This document shows, in pieces, positions 24,026 through 35,566 of a stretch of 64,000 nt of DNA; positions within the stretch are counted from its first letter, which is position 1; the number at the start of each line of letters is the position of its first letter. The notes under the pieces were generated by a model that was not told the DNA's origin, did not search any database, and was given only the letters and a program-made list of their open reading frames with translations. Source of the DNA: Azolla caroliniana (taxonomy: Eukaryota > Polypodiophyta); contig JBHGNT010000011.1 in assembly GCA_043228905.1 (NCBI GenBank), positions 19,220,001 to 19,284,000 of the forward strand, given 5' to 3'. The position numbers were made by a program, and so were the translations under genes.

Positions 24026-26224
24026 AAACAAAGAGAAATTGTGTGTTTCACACTAGGATCTAAGTAGGAAGCCTGGCTAGTGTATTTGCTAAGGTAAGAG
24101 AGATTCATAAGGAACTCGGACTAATGAAAGTCCCCATTTTGGCAATCGGACTTGAGGAGGGAACACCCTCACTAATGAACGCCAAAAGTTGGCTAAAGAT
24201 TCACCTAGGAACCTTCACTAATGAATGCATTTACTACCCTAGTTGGCTATGATTGGCAGAGCTCGAAATTATATTGGTTAGGCGCATTCACGTCAAATTA
24301 ACATTGTTGGCATTCTTAGGCTATTTTCCTACCCTTATATTGTCGTTAGATTCGGCTAATTTCATGCCCTTACCTTTTTATCCTTTTGGTGGAGCTAGAA
24401 CAAGATTGGTTGTCACTACATCTAGCCAATTAATGTCATACTATTATATACCCTTATTCTCTTAAATATTAGTGGTTGTCATAACTAACCAATTAACGGA
24501 ATGTCTAATGCCAATGCCCCCCCGGCCCCCTACAATGCATTGGAGATATATAGAATGGTAGTGATAAATCGATTTGTGTTAAGTATTGTTCTCATCAAGT
24601 TATCCACATCTAAATTTTATGTGTGACCATCATTGTCGAATGTAGTCAAATCAAGTGACTCAATTTTCATAACATCCTCTCATAGAATTTCCTAGTGCAA
24701 ATTTCACATCTTCCTATGCAAGCTTATAATCCCATTAACATCACATAAACACATCATTGTTTGTTGTTAAAATAGTTCAATTCTTTAAGCAATCTATTTT
24801 TTATTTTTTGTTCCAAAAAAGAAACTTCTTCCATTAGTTATAAAATATATACAAATCCTAGTAGGTACACAATAGTTCCATCTTATATAAATAGTACAAA
24901 ACAATCCAAACAAAATTGTAGAGTTTTTTTTGCCACTAGGTAGATTACATAATAAGGCGTGATAAAAGATGACATAAATGTTGAACAAATAACATCATGT
25001 TACGGTAAAGAAACCATGTGCTCTAGTGGGAGCTCCTCATCACATTTGTCTATAAGTATACATATTTTACGATGTTGAAAAGTTGTCAACATAAAAGCCA
25101 TGGTAATTGGTGCTTTTGAAATAACTTTTTGCTTTGTTATGCCAATACATTATCGTTGTTTATAATCCATTGATAAACAATGCTTTTGCCCAATTATCAA
25201 AGCCTCGCCCATGCTAGTATAAAACAAACTAATAGAAACAATGCACATGATGTTAGGAAGGACACGCATGAGACTAATATTGAATATAGCACATATAAGC
25301 CTTAATAGAAAATAAGAATATCTCAAACCTTATACGGAGTCATTCATATTATTGAAACACTAATAACATGTCTATATACGTGAAATAGGATGACCAAAAC
25401 ATAAAGAACTATTTGTTAGGTAAAATTTCGGTAATCTATTCATAGGAATTCTTTTACATTTAGAATATTAGGTTTTTGAATATTTTGAAATATCAAATCT
25501 ATAATTCGGGGTTTTCAAATTAATATATATTTCTTAAGCAATGATTGATGCCATTATTAGATCCAAATAATATGACTAAAAAAATGATGGTATCTCTTAA
25601 GATTGGGCTTCATCATCTTCAACCATCATCAAATAACAATATTTTGAGAAGTGGTGAAAACCCCATATGTAGACTCCTTCATCTTCTACTTCAATTACAA
25701 AGCCACTTGGTGGGTCAAAGTATCCATGGGCGAAATCAAGGTTCTATAACTTTCTTTATATGTTAATGGTGGATTAGTACCTTACACATAATAGTGAGCT
25801 CACCTCATAATTAAGACCCGTAAAACATACTCATGACAGAGGTGAGAGTACAATATACATATTGCATGTGTGCATATATAAGGTACCTTGAATTTTATAC
25901 CACCATGAAATTGTAAATCTATATCTTTATTGTAGATATTTAAACTATTTATATCCTTGTGGTGACCACACATTGATGGGTCGATTATCACATGCACTAT
26001 CACTACTTAATATTGGGGAACTATTAAGTAGTCACATTCACAGGTAAACGAATGCCACCGGCTAAGAGTTTAATGATGATCTGGTTTAATCTTATCTCGA
26101 CTTTACAAGGACAGTTTGAAAGCCTTCAGGGGCCCTCGGATGCGAGTGAAGAAGCTAGAGGTCATTTCCTTTTGAAATGGAGAGGTTCTCCGATGTTGTA
26201 GATGGTGGATGGCAATGCAAAATG
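24026..26224. other. Intergenic AT-rich sequence
   Basis: No gene is recognised. At 24797-24880 the minus strand carries ATAACTAATGGAAGAAGTTT followed by a TTTTTGGAACAAAAAA tail, which looks like another truncated LINE or SINE 3' end. Confidence 0.4.
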
Positions 26225-26400
26225 TTTTTTTTTTTTTCAAAACAAAATATCCTTCCATTAGTTTTCAAAAAGCGTATCAGCAACAAACTACAAAATAGAT
26301 GAAAAGAAATGACTATCCCAATGGCTAACCATGGATCCTTCATTTAACTAAGATTCATCTCAACATTTAATTACATTTCCATATGTCTACCAAATCTCCC
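26225..26400 (-). mobile_element. Short retroposon, sister copy of 2230-2409
   Basis: Starts with a run of T (a minus-strand poly(A) tail). It then matches 2239-2400 through most of its length, including CTATCCCAATGGCTA. It lies at the 3' edge of the PPR pseudogene. I did not find a target duplication. Confidence 0.65.
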
Positions 26401-27160
26401 ATGTTGCCACCTGTTTTCAACATACCCGAAAATGTCATCATAGTAGTTAGAGACCTTGCACAAACATTCGAGGATAGAGTTGTATAGCATCCTCCTTCTT
26501 ATCATGCTCAATATAGCCCAATAACATGGCACACCATTGTACCATATCTCCACCAACAATAAATTCTCAAAAAGTTGATATGCTTCAATTATTGCTCCAC
26601 ATTTACGGTACCAACACATGATCTTTTTCCAATCCTTCTTTTGCATCCATCAAATCATTGTTAAGCACGATATCCTCCTCCATGAAGAAACCTTTATTTA
26701 TACCCTCATCATGAATTGTTTTCCCTTTTACACTAAATTGAGTGTTTCCAAAAGCCTTTAGGATGCAAATATATGTGATCCTATCAGGTGAGAGACCCTC
26801 ACTTTGCATCTTCTTTCTGTGTTGAGCATACCCACTAATGAGTGATTCGAAGAGTATAGAGTCCTAACAAGAAGCTCACAATGCACTTGTTGTGGTTTTT
26901 CAAGCATACCACAGTTCGCATACCTATCTACCAATGCCTTGCCCAACATAACATCCTTCTCACAAATCCCCGTCTAACAATCTGATCATGAACTTGAAAT
27001 AAACAAAGATCTTATCACATTGTGAAATTCAATATAATAGCCAGTTCTGAGCTAGGCCGGCAAAAATGCATTCCAAGAGACTACAAATCGAAGTGGAACA
27101 TTGTCCAAAAACCTACTTGAGCGGAGACACATAAGGTGGACTAAAATATTCCATTTTATA
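26400..27160 (-). pseudogene. PPR pseudogene (PLS class)
   Basis: Minus-strand frames hold broken PPR text: PLRFVVSWNAFLPA, ALVDRYANCGMLEKPQQVH, GLSPDRITYICILKAFGNT and YRKCGAIIEAYQLFENLL, in family order. Stops and frame shifts separate them and no E domain is clear. It looks like a relative of the intact PLS genes at 17885-23661, degraded and bordered by a retroposon. Confidence 0.75.
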
Positions 27161-27229
27161 TCATCATAAGCTTGGCCACATTGAATACATCTTGGGATGT
27201 GAGCATTCCCAACTGCAATAAATGCAAAA

Positions 27230-27540
27230 TGGATTTATTTGCCACCACGGTGGTTGTTCTCTCCGAGGGTACAAAACATATAGGTGGGTGTTGCCACGTG
27301 AAGAGATTGGAAGATGTCTATGCTGAATTAGGGTTGTATGAGGCTCACTTTGAGGGTATGTGGTCGAGTAATTCTATGCTCATCGGATGATGCGGTGATT
27401 ATGAGTTTTTTGTAGATTCCTTTATACATGTTGGTTTCTTTGTAGCCATGCAAGTTGGCTTGTAAGGTATGAGTTGTATATTATCCTATGTACATTGACT
27501 TAACTAATGGAAATAATAAATTTTTTTGGAAAAAAAGAGA
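27230..27540 (+). mobile_element. Truncated LINE 3' end
   Basis: Ends with TTAACTAATGGAAATAATAA, then TTTTTTTGGAAAAAAAG, the tail signature of the LINE family here. Upstream, TTGCCACCACGGTGGTTGTT resembles 12247-12266. The 5' limit is not clear. Confidence 0.5.
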
Positions 27541-27736
27541 GGGGGAAATATGCTATGAGTATGAATTCATAACCTTGTGGATTTACTAGACTAACACAAT
27601 AAAAAACCCTATTTAAACATAAAATGTCATTGAGAGGAAAATATGCCAGCATGGGACCCAAGCATGTATACTATGTCAGTGTATATGTTTTTACCCTCTT
27701 TTCAAGTGTTGATATATCACTTCCTCCCATTGATGT

Positions 27737-27983
27737 TGTGAAATGCACACAAGAGATCAAAACCAACCTACGTAGCTCCTTACTTCTTACTCAATTTATA
27801 GTCGATACAAAGGTACCCATTTGGGTTGGCTTAGCTAAAAAGAGTGTGCTAAAAGGGTGGGTCGGCTTAAGTATATGCATCCTAAAAAGGGTGTGCCAAA
27901 AGGGTGGGTTGGCTTAGGTACATGCATCCTAAAAAAGGGTGACATGCTAAAAGGGTGGCACAAAGGAACACATACACACCACA
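27737..27983 (-). repeat. Ty3-type 3' LTR with internal minisatellite
   Basis: Contains two to three units of about 47 bp marked by GGGTGTGCTAAAAGGGTGGG. A related LTR fragment lies in the opposite orientation at 51818-52049. Confidence 0.65.
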
Positions 27984-28099
27984 TTTCTCCCCTGGGAAAA
28001 ACAAGAGACTGAGGAGCAAGAACATGAACAGGAACATGAGCAGTGGCTTGTCGAAGGAGGGAGAGCATCTGTTGGAGATAGAGCCCCCCCAAGTGATAT

Positions 28100-28480
28100 T
28101 ATCCATGTTGGTAGGTTTCAAATGGACGCCAATGGACGATTTTGGTGGGAGGCGAGGGTTGCACCCATAGAGTGCTCGAAAAGAGTTGATCTGTGTCGAC
28201 ACCTATACGGATGTATTGTAGGCGTGGGTGACGAAAGGCAAGTTTTAATCCCAGGTTTTGTTGCATGGCTCTATGTAAGCGGCCATCTCCTTCTTGAGGA
28301 TCTTGTTGAGGTGTCCGGTGAGGCCATTTGTTTGATGATGGTATGGGACTTAAGCACCTATTGGACACCTAGTTGAGTTGCAAAGCCGTTGAGGACATCC
28401 CCATAGAACTGATGGCCCTGATTAAATAATAGTTGGATGGGGCTAGTGACGGAAAACGAGCTAACAATTCGCGGATAGAG
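28100..28480 (-). pseudogene. Ty3 integrase remnant
   Basis: Minus-strand frames read QGHQFYGDVLNGFATQLGVQ, then in another frame YHHQTNGLTGHLNKILKKEM, NLPFVTHAYNTSV and SFRALYGCNPRLPPK. These match the core end of Ty3 integrases (YHPQT.G.TE...LPF..FAYN.S...P..LLYG), with stops and at least one frame shift. Confidence 0.75.
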
Positions 28481-28760
28481 ATCAATCCCTCCTGTGGATT
28501 GAGGGCCATTGGACTTGGCTGAGGTGGGGGACAAGAGAGCTATAGGCAGATAAAGATGAATCACTCATGTGGACTGGGCTGAGGTGGGGGAGAGGAGAGT
28601 TATAGGCGGATAGAGATCAATCACTCTTGTGGACTGAGGACCACTTGGACTTGGCTGAGGTGGGGGACAAGAGGGCTATAGGCGGATAGAGATCAATCAC
28701 TCTTATGGATTGAGGGCCACCTGGACTTGGCTGAGGTGGGGGACAGGAGGGCTATCGTGT
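28470..28760. repeat. 76-bp tandem repeat in the Ty3 leader
   Basis: The string GGCGGATAGAGATCAATCAC and the motif GGCTGAGGTGGGGGA recur about every 76 bp (for example at 28606 and 28682), with shortened units earlier, for four or more copies. Confidence 0.75.
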
Positions 28761-28843
28761 AAGAGGGGGATCAGAGAAACTCACAAGACAAGAAGTTAGT
28801 GGGCAACCTAAGGTGAAGGGGGAAGAGGTGGATGCTTGGACGT

Positions 28844-29020
28844 GGGGGATTGGTACCCCGCATCTCCACCAATATGTGAAATGCACATAAGAGATCAAAA
28901 CTAGCCTACTTAGCTCCTTACTTCTTACTCAATTTATAGTTGATACAAAGGTACCCATTTGGGTTGACTTAGCTAAAAAAGGTGGAGATGTGGGATTGGT
29001 ACCCCGCATCTCCACCAATA
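28844..29020 (-). promoter_or_regulatory. Duplicated LTR end and tRNA-Ala primer binding site
   Basis: The plus strand at 28844-28871 and at 28992-29017 matches the 3' end of plant tRNA-Ala (T-arm, acceptor and CCA), ending CCCCGCATCTCCACCA. The LTR end lies 3 bp away. The site occurs twice because 106 bp of LTR end plus the site is tandemly duplicated. In the copy nearest the LTR, a further GGTGGAGATG (28981-28990) forms an inverted repeat with CATCTCCACC. Confidence 0.7.
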
Positions 29021-29235
29021 TGTGAAATGCACATAAGAGATCAAAACTAGCCTACTTAGCTCCTTACTTCTTACTCAATTTATAGTTGATACAAAGGTAC
29101 CCATTTGGGTTGGCTTAGCTAAACAGGGTGGCTGCTTAGGTACACGCATCCTAAAAAGGGTGTGCTAAAAGGGTGGGTTGGCTTAGGTACATGCATCCTA
29201 AAAATGGTGGCACAAAGGAACACATGCACACCACA

Positions 29236-30036
29236 AGATCTTAGAACTCGAGATCTGACCATTTTAAAGTTATCGTTATTTTGCATAGAAGAGCTTAAAT
29301 GTTGCATTGGACAATCTACTTCCAAAAGATGCATTACAAAGACAATACATGGCTCTGTTGTGCTAGTAAAAGACTATGATATATATACAAAAAATCTCCA
29401 TATTACCCCATGTATGAGGTGTTATAGCATCCCCTTCTCCTCTCTTCTTAAGGTTGAAAGAATTATCTCTCGTTTCCATCGTGATCTTGTTTTGTTGTTT
29501 CATCTTTTGTGTGTGGATGACTACTAGCTATTTATATTTCAAGACCATCATAAAATAATAATCTCGCAGTAGAAAATATTTGCCAGTTATTAAGGGAAAT
29601 ATTGTCATATTCTTTAGTTTTAACAACCCTCAAAGGCTTAATATTTCCAATCTAAAATATTGGTAATATGCCAAATGTATGCACTAAATATGGTCATATT
29701 GTAATTCGTATGGGGCTACACTTTATTAGGTAGGAATGTCTAATAACCTATAGAAATTAATCTATTAGGTAGCGATTATCTATTTAATTGTGACATCTCG
29801 TATGTTTCTTATGTAGTAATTTGTCTAATCAAGACTAAGATATTTTTTAATTAGTTTCGTGATTAGGTATGTGTTAAATTTGGATTACTTAAGCTATTGA
29901 GGATTCCACAATTGCATGGAATGGAAGGGAGGTAAATGCATTTATGTATTGATATATGATGTGGTCTTTGCATTGGAGCATGGCATCCCCCAATAGCTCA
30001 ACTAACACAAGATGAAGGAAGACAAACCCTTGAGAC
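29236..30036. other. Intergenic sequence
   Basis: Nothing recognised between the Ty3 element and the tail of the LINE. Confidence 0.4.
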
Positions 30037-30357
30037 TTTTTTTTTCCAAAATAAAGCTACTTTCCCATTAGTTAGGAAGGATTATTACAAGGAGACTATA
30101 CAAGGAAGCTTATACACAAAACGGGGAATCTCCCTACGATCAAGGTCAAGAAAATGAGACTACTTACATAGTTTTTCAAACCAACTACCTAAAGTAAGTA
30201 GATACCTATACCTAAAAGCAGTGGCCTTTAGTGTCGGTCAAAATGAGCCGACTCCTGGGGCCTACAACGAAGGGAGGGAGGCATGAAAGAAGGAAACAAC
30301 TAGCATGGGGGCTGGTAGTTCCACCTCGGTCCACTTTCTCCTAGCGTCACCATAGGC

Positions 30358-31547
30358 GTGTTCCGCCATTTCTACCAAAAGCGCAACCGGGCAGTGGCCA
30401 CGTCATTGGAGTGGTTGCAAACCTCATCTAATTGCCTGCATAGGCAGCTGATAAGCGCGAACCAGATATCCATGATCACTTCCTCTGGGGGTTGTACCCG
30501 ATCTTGGAAAACCTTTAAGCAACGTGCTTTCCAGACATACCACAAGGTGAAGCCTGCGAACAACCTCCAAATTTCCAGGAACCTAGGGGATGCAGACAAC
30601 AAGTCTCGCTCGAAGCGGATCTTGATGATTTTGCCTCCCGTACATACATAGCACCATGTATCTGCATTAAAGGCGTTCGTCCACCTATCAGTCGAGTGGT
30701 CAATCCATGCCGCAACACTCCACGATGCTATTCCATCCACTTCACATGCCGCAAGGAGGCGAGTGACTCTGTCCCATACCTTTTGAGCTTGAGGCCAATC
30801 CCAAAGATAGTGTCTCAGAGACTCAATAGGTGAAGAGCAAAGTGGGCAACCTATCGGGCCGCCCCTTTACCAAGCCATTCCCCAACAGGAATCACATTGT
30901 GACCGATCTACCACCAAAAGAGCTTGATTTTTTCAGGCATGTGGAGACACCAGAGACCCTTCCAAAAGTTAATGAGCACCTCGTCAGGGATGCCCAATGT
31001 TCGCCATCCATTACGAATGGGACCATCGAGCTGCAGTTGTAGAGTCCACCCCAATTTAGTGCTATATTCGAAGAAGTGGTAGAGTTTGTCACCATGTTTC
31101 CACCTGAAATCCCCTGGGTCCCATTTTGGTTCAACGAGGGGACGAGAACCATATACCCATAACTTCCAATGGGGTTCCACCTTAGTAACATCTGGGTCTG
31201 TCTTCCAAATGTTATCAACCTCCACCACCATTCAAACCGGATGCCAAGTGCCCCTACTCTGCCTCTCCCCAAAAAATGTATCTCTACCCAATCGACTCAC
31301 ACCCTTCACCAACTTAACCATGCCAGGATCATCAAAGAGACCGAACCATGCATCTTCTCGCGCATTCCCCAACGGAACCCTATCAACTGCCTCAGTTATC
31401 AGTCTCCGCATCTTCATAGCTCCCTTGAGGGGAGGGAATGGGTCCTCCTGGGCTCCCCTTGGAGAAACCATGCGTCACCAATCGTCTATAGAGTGAAGCC
31501 CTATCTGCGCCAACTTTCTCCATGCCAAGCCCTTAAGCTGCCCTAAC
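30358..31547 (-). pseudogene. LINE ORF2 C-terminal region, part 2
   Basis: Minus-strand frames carry LKGLAWRKLA, GKRFEWWW-like text, ALNWGGLYNCS and ADTWCYVCTGGKIIKIRFER. These match the plus-strand copy at 4400-5700. The segment continues from 35870 across the copia insertion. Frames are broken. Confidence 0.75.
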
Positions 31548-31841
31548 TGTCGAATACAAGTGTATAATGGACGTATTCACACTATCCCTTTGGGCCATTT
31601 GTGTAATTAGCATAAATGGTAGTTGCCCTAAGTCGGTCACTATATATAGTGACCTTGTAACCTTTTTGTAAGGTTGGGTGTTGTATTATTGCTTTGTGGA
31701 ATAAAGAGTTCTTTTGTGCCTCTCTCTCTCTCTCTCTCTCTCCATCTCTGTGCACAACGATCTACAATCTATCATACGCAGGTACTCAGAACAGAATCGA
31801 ATGCTTCTTGATCTTCCGCACAGACGACTTGATCTCCAACA
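31548..31841 (+). repeat. 5' LTR of the copia element
   Basis: Contains a palindromic TATA region (GGTCACTATATATAGTGACC, 31635-31654), an AATAAA signal at 31700-31705 and a TC run. It ends at CAACA just before the primer site. Confidence 0.93.
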
Positions 31842-31843
31842 TC

Positions 31844-31858
31844 TGGTATCAGAGCCTG
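31844..31858 (+). promoter_or_regulatory. Primer binding site, initiator tRNA-Met
   Basis: TGGTATCAGAGCCTG starts 2 bp after the 5' LTR. TGGTATCAGAGC is the standard complement of the 3' end of plant initiator tRNA-Met used by copia elements. Confidence 0.93.
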
Positions 31859-32537
31859 CATAGTATTCGGTCCTTCATCCCGCTGTCGGACGTCGTCTCA
31901 ACCTGCACAGCATTCGGTTTCTTGCGTCATTCGAAGAAGAGAGAAGAAGAAGAAAAACGAGGCTCGCATCTCATCGCGTTAGATCATCTTCGCTTGGAGT
32001 AAGCCAACAGGTTGTACTCTGTTCCTTGTGATCGTAACCGCTCGAGGTGAAATCCCCTTGTGCAACATTGACACGATCGTGCTCCACTCGGTTAAACGGC
32101 ATCCGAAGAGGTCACTAAACGCTGCTCGCCGCTCGTTGTAACCACTCGGTGCAGATCGGTCTCAAGACAACAACCCCAATTCGTGCTTCATCCGGCTGAT
32201 CGACATTCGAGAGGATCAGTTGGATCTGTCTCTCTCGTCGCTGCAGCCACCCGAAGCAGAATCGGCCCAGACAATCGGTTTCAATAATCGGTATTCGGCA
32301 CATATATCCGAAGCGAACCGGGCTCACTCCGACTCGGCAACATTCGGGAAGACCAGTCGGTTCTGTCCCTCAAGTTACCGGAGTCAATTCGAGCAAGTTC
32401 AACAATACATATATCCGAAGCCGAACCGACTCGGGTTCAAATCCGACTAGAACGATATCGGGTGAGCCAACCGGCTGCACTCCAACAAGGTTCGTAGTCA
32501 ACTCCGAACCGAGCTTCGTCAACAGAAACCAAATTTG

Positions 32538-34760
32538 ATGGCATCAACATCCGGCTCGTCAGAAATGAGTCTACGAAAGTTCGATGGATCGAACTTCAAC
32601 TTCTGGAAGGAACAAATGCAGGACTATCTCATAGTCAAGGGGCAAATCGACCCCATCGAAAATGAAGAACCTCCAGAAGGATACAAACCAATTGAGTGGC
32701 AGAAGCTGGACAGAATCGTCCGCCCCACGATTCGGATGCACCTATCGGAATCGGTATACTTTACGGTGCAATCGTGTACGACAGCATTCGAACTGTGGAA
32801 AACACTGTCGGACACTTACGAAAAGAAGGTCGCCGCAACGAAGATGTTTCTGATCCGGCGCCTCTACAACTTGCGGATGAAAGAATCCGATTCGGTTCAA
32901 GCACACCTCAATGAGTACGAAAGCATAAGCTCCCAAATCTCGTCACAGGGGACGGCAATCGAGGATGAACTCAGAGCAATGATACTCATGAGCAGCCTTC
33001 CCTCATCATGGGAAACTTTCGTCACAACCGTGTGCAACGCGTCAACCACGGCTGTTAAATACTCCGAAGTCACGAGCGCAATCCTGACTGAAGCAGCTCG
33101 GAGAAAGTCTTTCGCCAAAGACTCAACAGACGACGCTTACGTAGTACAAGGTTCGACAGACCGATCGAACATACGAGGAAGAGATTCCTCACGGCCGCCG
33201 AACAATCAGCGAAGACGGAGCCAGTCACGGGATAACCGAATCTGCAACTATTGCAAGAAACCCGGACACATCAAAGCCGACTGCCGCGCACTCAAGAACA
33301 AGAACAACAAGAAGAGTGGCCGGCATGAGGAGATCAATCACGTCAGCTTCTCAGCTGATGTGCTACTAGACGACCCGAATATACTATCAATCGAAAATAC
33401 AGTCGAATCAGAAGTTCTACTCACGACTGAAGAGTCGAGCACATGGCTCTTGGATTCGGGCGCGTCATTTCACGTGACTCCTCATCGATCCCAATTTCGG
33501 CAATATACGATCCGTCACTCCGACTCAGTTCGAGTCGGCAACTCACAACACTGTGACATCATCGGAATCGGCACAGTAGAGCTCAACCTTGCAGGTGGCT
33601 CTACACTTGTACTCCACAATGTCCAACATGTACCCGAGCTCTCAAGGCCATTGATCTCAGTCGGACAACTAGATGAAGACGGCATTCGTGCCGGTTTTTC
33701 TTCGGGAGGGTGGACACTCCACAGGGGGAACCTCCTGCTTGCTAGAGGACCCAAGATACACTCACTGTATCCGTTACATGTTACGCTCAGAGAGGGTAAC
33801 CTGTTTTTGGTGGATATTCCTGTGTCATCACTATGGCACCGAAGATTAGGACACTTCAGCAAGGCCGGCATTACGCATCTATCTAGAGCCGGATACATCC
33901 CCAAACTCTCCTTCTCCGACCATCAATTCTGCGAACATTGCCAGTATGGCAAACAAGCAGCCGCATCACACCCGACATCAGCACCAAGAGAAACGAGACC
34001 TCTCGATTTAGTCCACTCGGACGTCTGTGGCCCAATGCCGCATCAGTCTCTCGGCGGTGCCTCTTACTTCGTCAGTTTTATTGACGATTCGACTCGAAAG
34101 GTGTGGGCTTATCCAATTCGCACCAAAGATCGTGTCTTCTCGATCTTCTCCGATTGGCTCGCTATGGTAGAAAATCAAACCGACCGAAAGCTGAAATGCT
34201 TTCGAACAGACAATGGGGGAGAGTTCAAATCCGAAGAATTCGTCAAATTCTACCGACAACGCGGCATCCGACGTGAATTTACGGCACCACACAGTCCGGA
34301 GCAAAACGGGATTGCCGAACGCATGAATCGGACAATCCAAGAACGGATAGTTTCCATGCTCCAACACTCCGGACTGTCGGATGGCTTCTGGGCAGAGGCT
34401 CTACTCACGGCAGTACACATAATCAATATGTCGCCAAGTAGACCTCTAGGACTTCAAATTCCTCAGGAACTATGGATTGGCAGTAAGCCGAATTACGACA
34501 AGCTGAGGATCTTCGGATGCGAGGCGTACGCCCTTATTCCGAAAGATGATCGGACCGACTATATCGGACTATATCGGACGTGTCTTGGAACGCTTCAACA
34601 TGCAATCAGCCAAATCTGCTTCAACCCCGCTCCCCATGAATCTTCGGCTCTCTCAGCGAGACTGCCCGACATCCGGTCCGGAGGGGGAAGATATGAAGTC
34701 GGTACCGTATGCACCGGCAGTCGGCTCCCTTATGTACCTGATGGTCGCGACACGGCCTGA
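32538..34760 (+). pseudogene. copia Gag-protease-integrase polyprotein, broken at its end
   Basis: ATG 32538 opens a frame with a UBN2-type Gag (FDGSNFNFWKEQMQDYL). A CCHC knuckle (CNYCKKPGHIKADC) follows near 33244. The aspartic protease active site (WLLDSGASFHVTP) is near 33444. The integrase has HHCC-like residues and the DDE core (DVCGPM, TDNGGEF, EQNGIAERMNR). After IFGCEAYALIPKDDRTDYIG the frame runs into unrelated text to a stop at 34760, because the reverse transcriptase coding part has been removed. The deletion joint lies at 34557-34579, where GACTATATCGGAC occurs twice, overlapping, at a 10-bp offset. Up to the joint the frame has no stops. Confidence 0.9.
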
Positions 34761-35382
34761 TATTTCTCACGCCGTAGGAGTCGTTAGCAGATTTATGCAC
34801 AATCCCGGCCGATCGCATTGGAACGCAGTCAAGCATGTGTTCAGATATCTGGCTGGCACAAAAGACCACGACATTCTTTTCGGTCCGAACCGAAACTCAG
34901 GCGTAGTCGGTTACACCGACTCGGACTTCGCCGGCTGTATAGACAGTCGGAAATCAACAACCGGATACTGCTTCAAATTCGGCAATGGAGCAATCTCGTG
35001 GAAGTCGAAACTTCAGGAGTGCACAGCGACCTCAACGACCGAAGCAGAATATGTAGCTGCGTCCGACGTAGCAAAAGAAGCTTTGTGGCTCGGTCGGCTG
35101 GCGCACACGTTTCGACAAGTCGACCATGACTCGGCCCCAGTTGTCTATAGCGACAGTCAAGGTGTTGTTGCCTTGTCGAGAAATCCGGTTCACCACAACG
35201 CCTCCAAACATATCGACGTTCGATATCACTTCGTTCGGGACTGCGTCATTTCAGGGAAAATCGGTCTAGAGAAAATATCCACAACCGACAATGTCACAAA
35301 TGGAATGACCAAGTGTCTTTCGGCAGACCGCTTTCGGTCTCTTCGGCATCAGATGGGCGTAACGACAAACCAGTCCGGTTAG
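34570..35382 (+). pseudogene. copia RNase H end, out of frame with the polyprotein
   Basis: Beyond the joint another frame reads YIGRVLERFNMQSAKSASTP, YLMVATRPDISHAVGVVSRF, GYTDSDFAGCIDSRKSTTGY and EAEYVAASDVAKEALWL, then the C-terminal KHIDVRYHFVRD. This is the end of the copia reverse transcriptase-RNase H region, intact to its stop at 35382. The YVDD active-site part of the reverse transcriptase is absent. Confidence 0.88.
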
Positions 35383-35566
35383 AGCCGGACACAGAGCAGG
35401 ATGGTTCCCGACAACCGACATCAGTTCCTTAATGATCGGCTTCAACTGTTCCGACCCGACCAGTTCGGTCTTCTGCCTTCGGACCCTGCCGACTCGAACA
35501 AAGCTGATATGTCCGACAACCTAAGTCTATACCTGTAATCTTAGATAACCCATGTATACGCCCATT

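Larger units (their letters stand above)
27737..29235 (-). mobile_element. Internally deleted Ty3-type LTR element, tRNA-Ala primed
   Basis: Read on the minus strand: a 5' LTR (29235-29021), a primer binding site, a leader with tandem repeats, a broken integrase remnant (about 28480-28100), a purine tract (AGGGGAGAAA, next to 27984) and a 3' LTR (27983-27737). Both LTRs begin TGTGGTGTG and end TTTCACA. They differ at many positions and in the number of internal units of about 47 bp, so the insertion is old. No matching target duplication is seen. Gag, protease, reverse transcriptase and RNase H are absent. Confidence 0.7.

Noticed and set aside
26225-26400. Target-site duplication for this retroposon
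   Set aside because: No matching strings found on the two sides, so none is claimed.
27737-29235. 5-bp target duplication around the Ty3-type element
   Set aside because: The flanks (GATGT and AGATC on the plus strand) do not match; the element may be rearranged or its ends misplaced.
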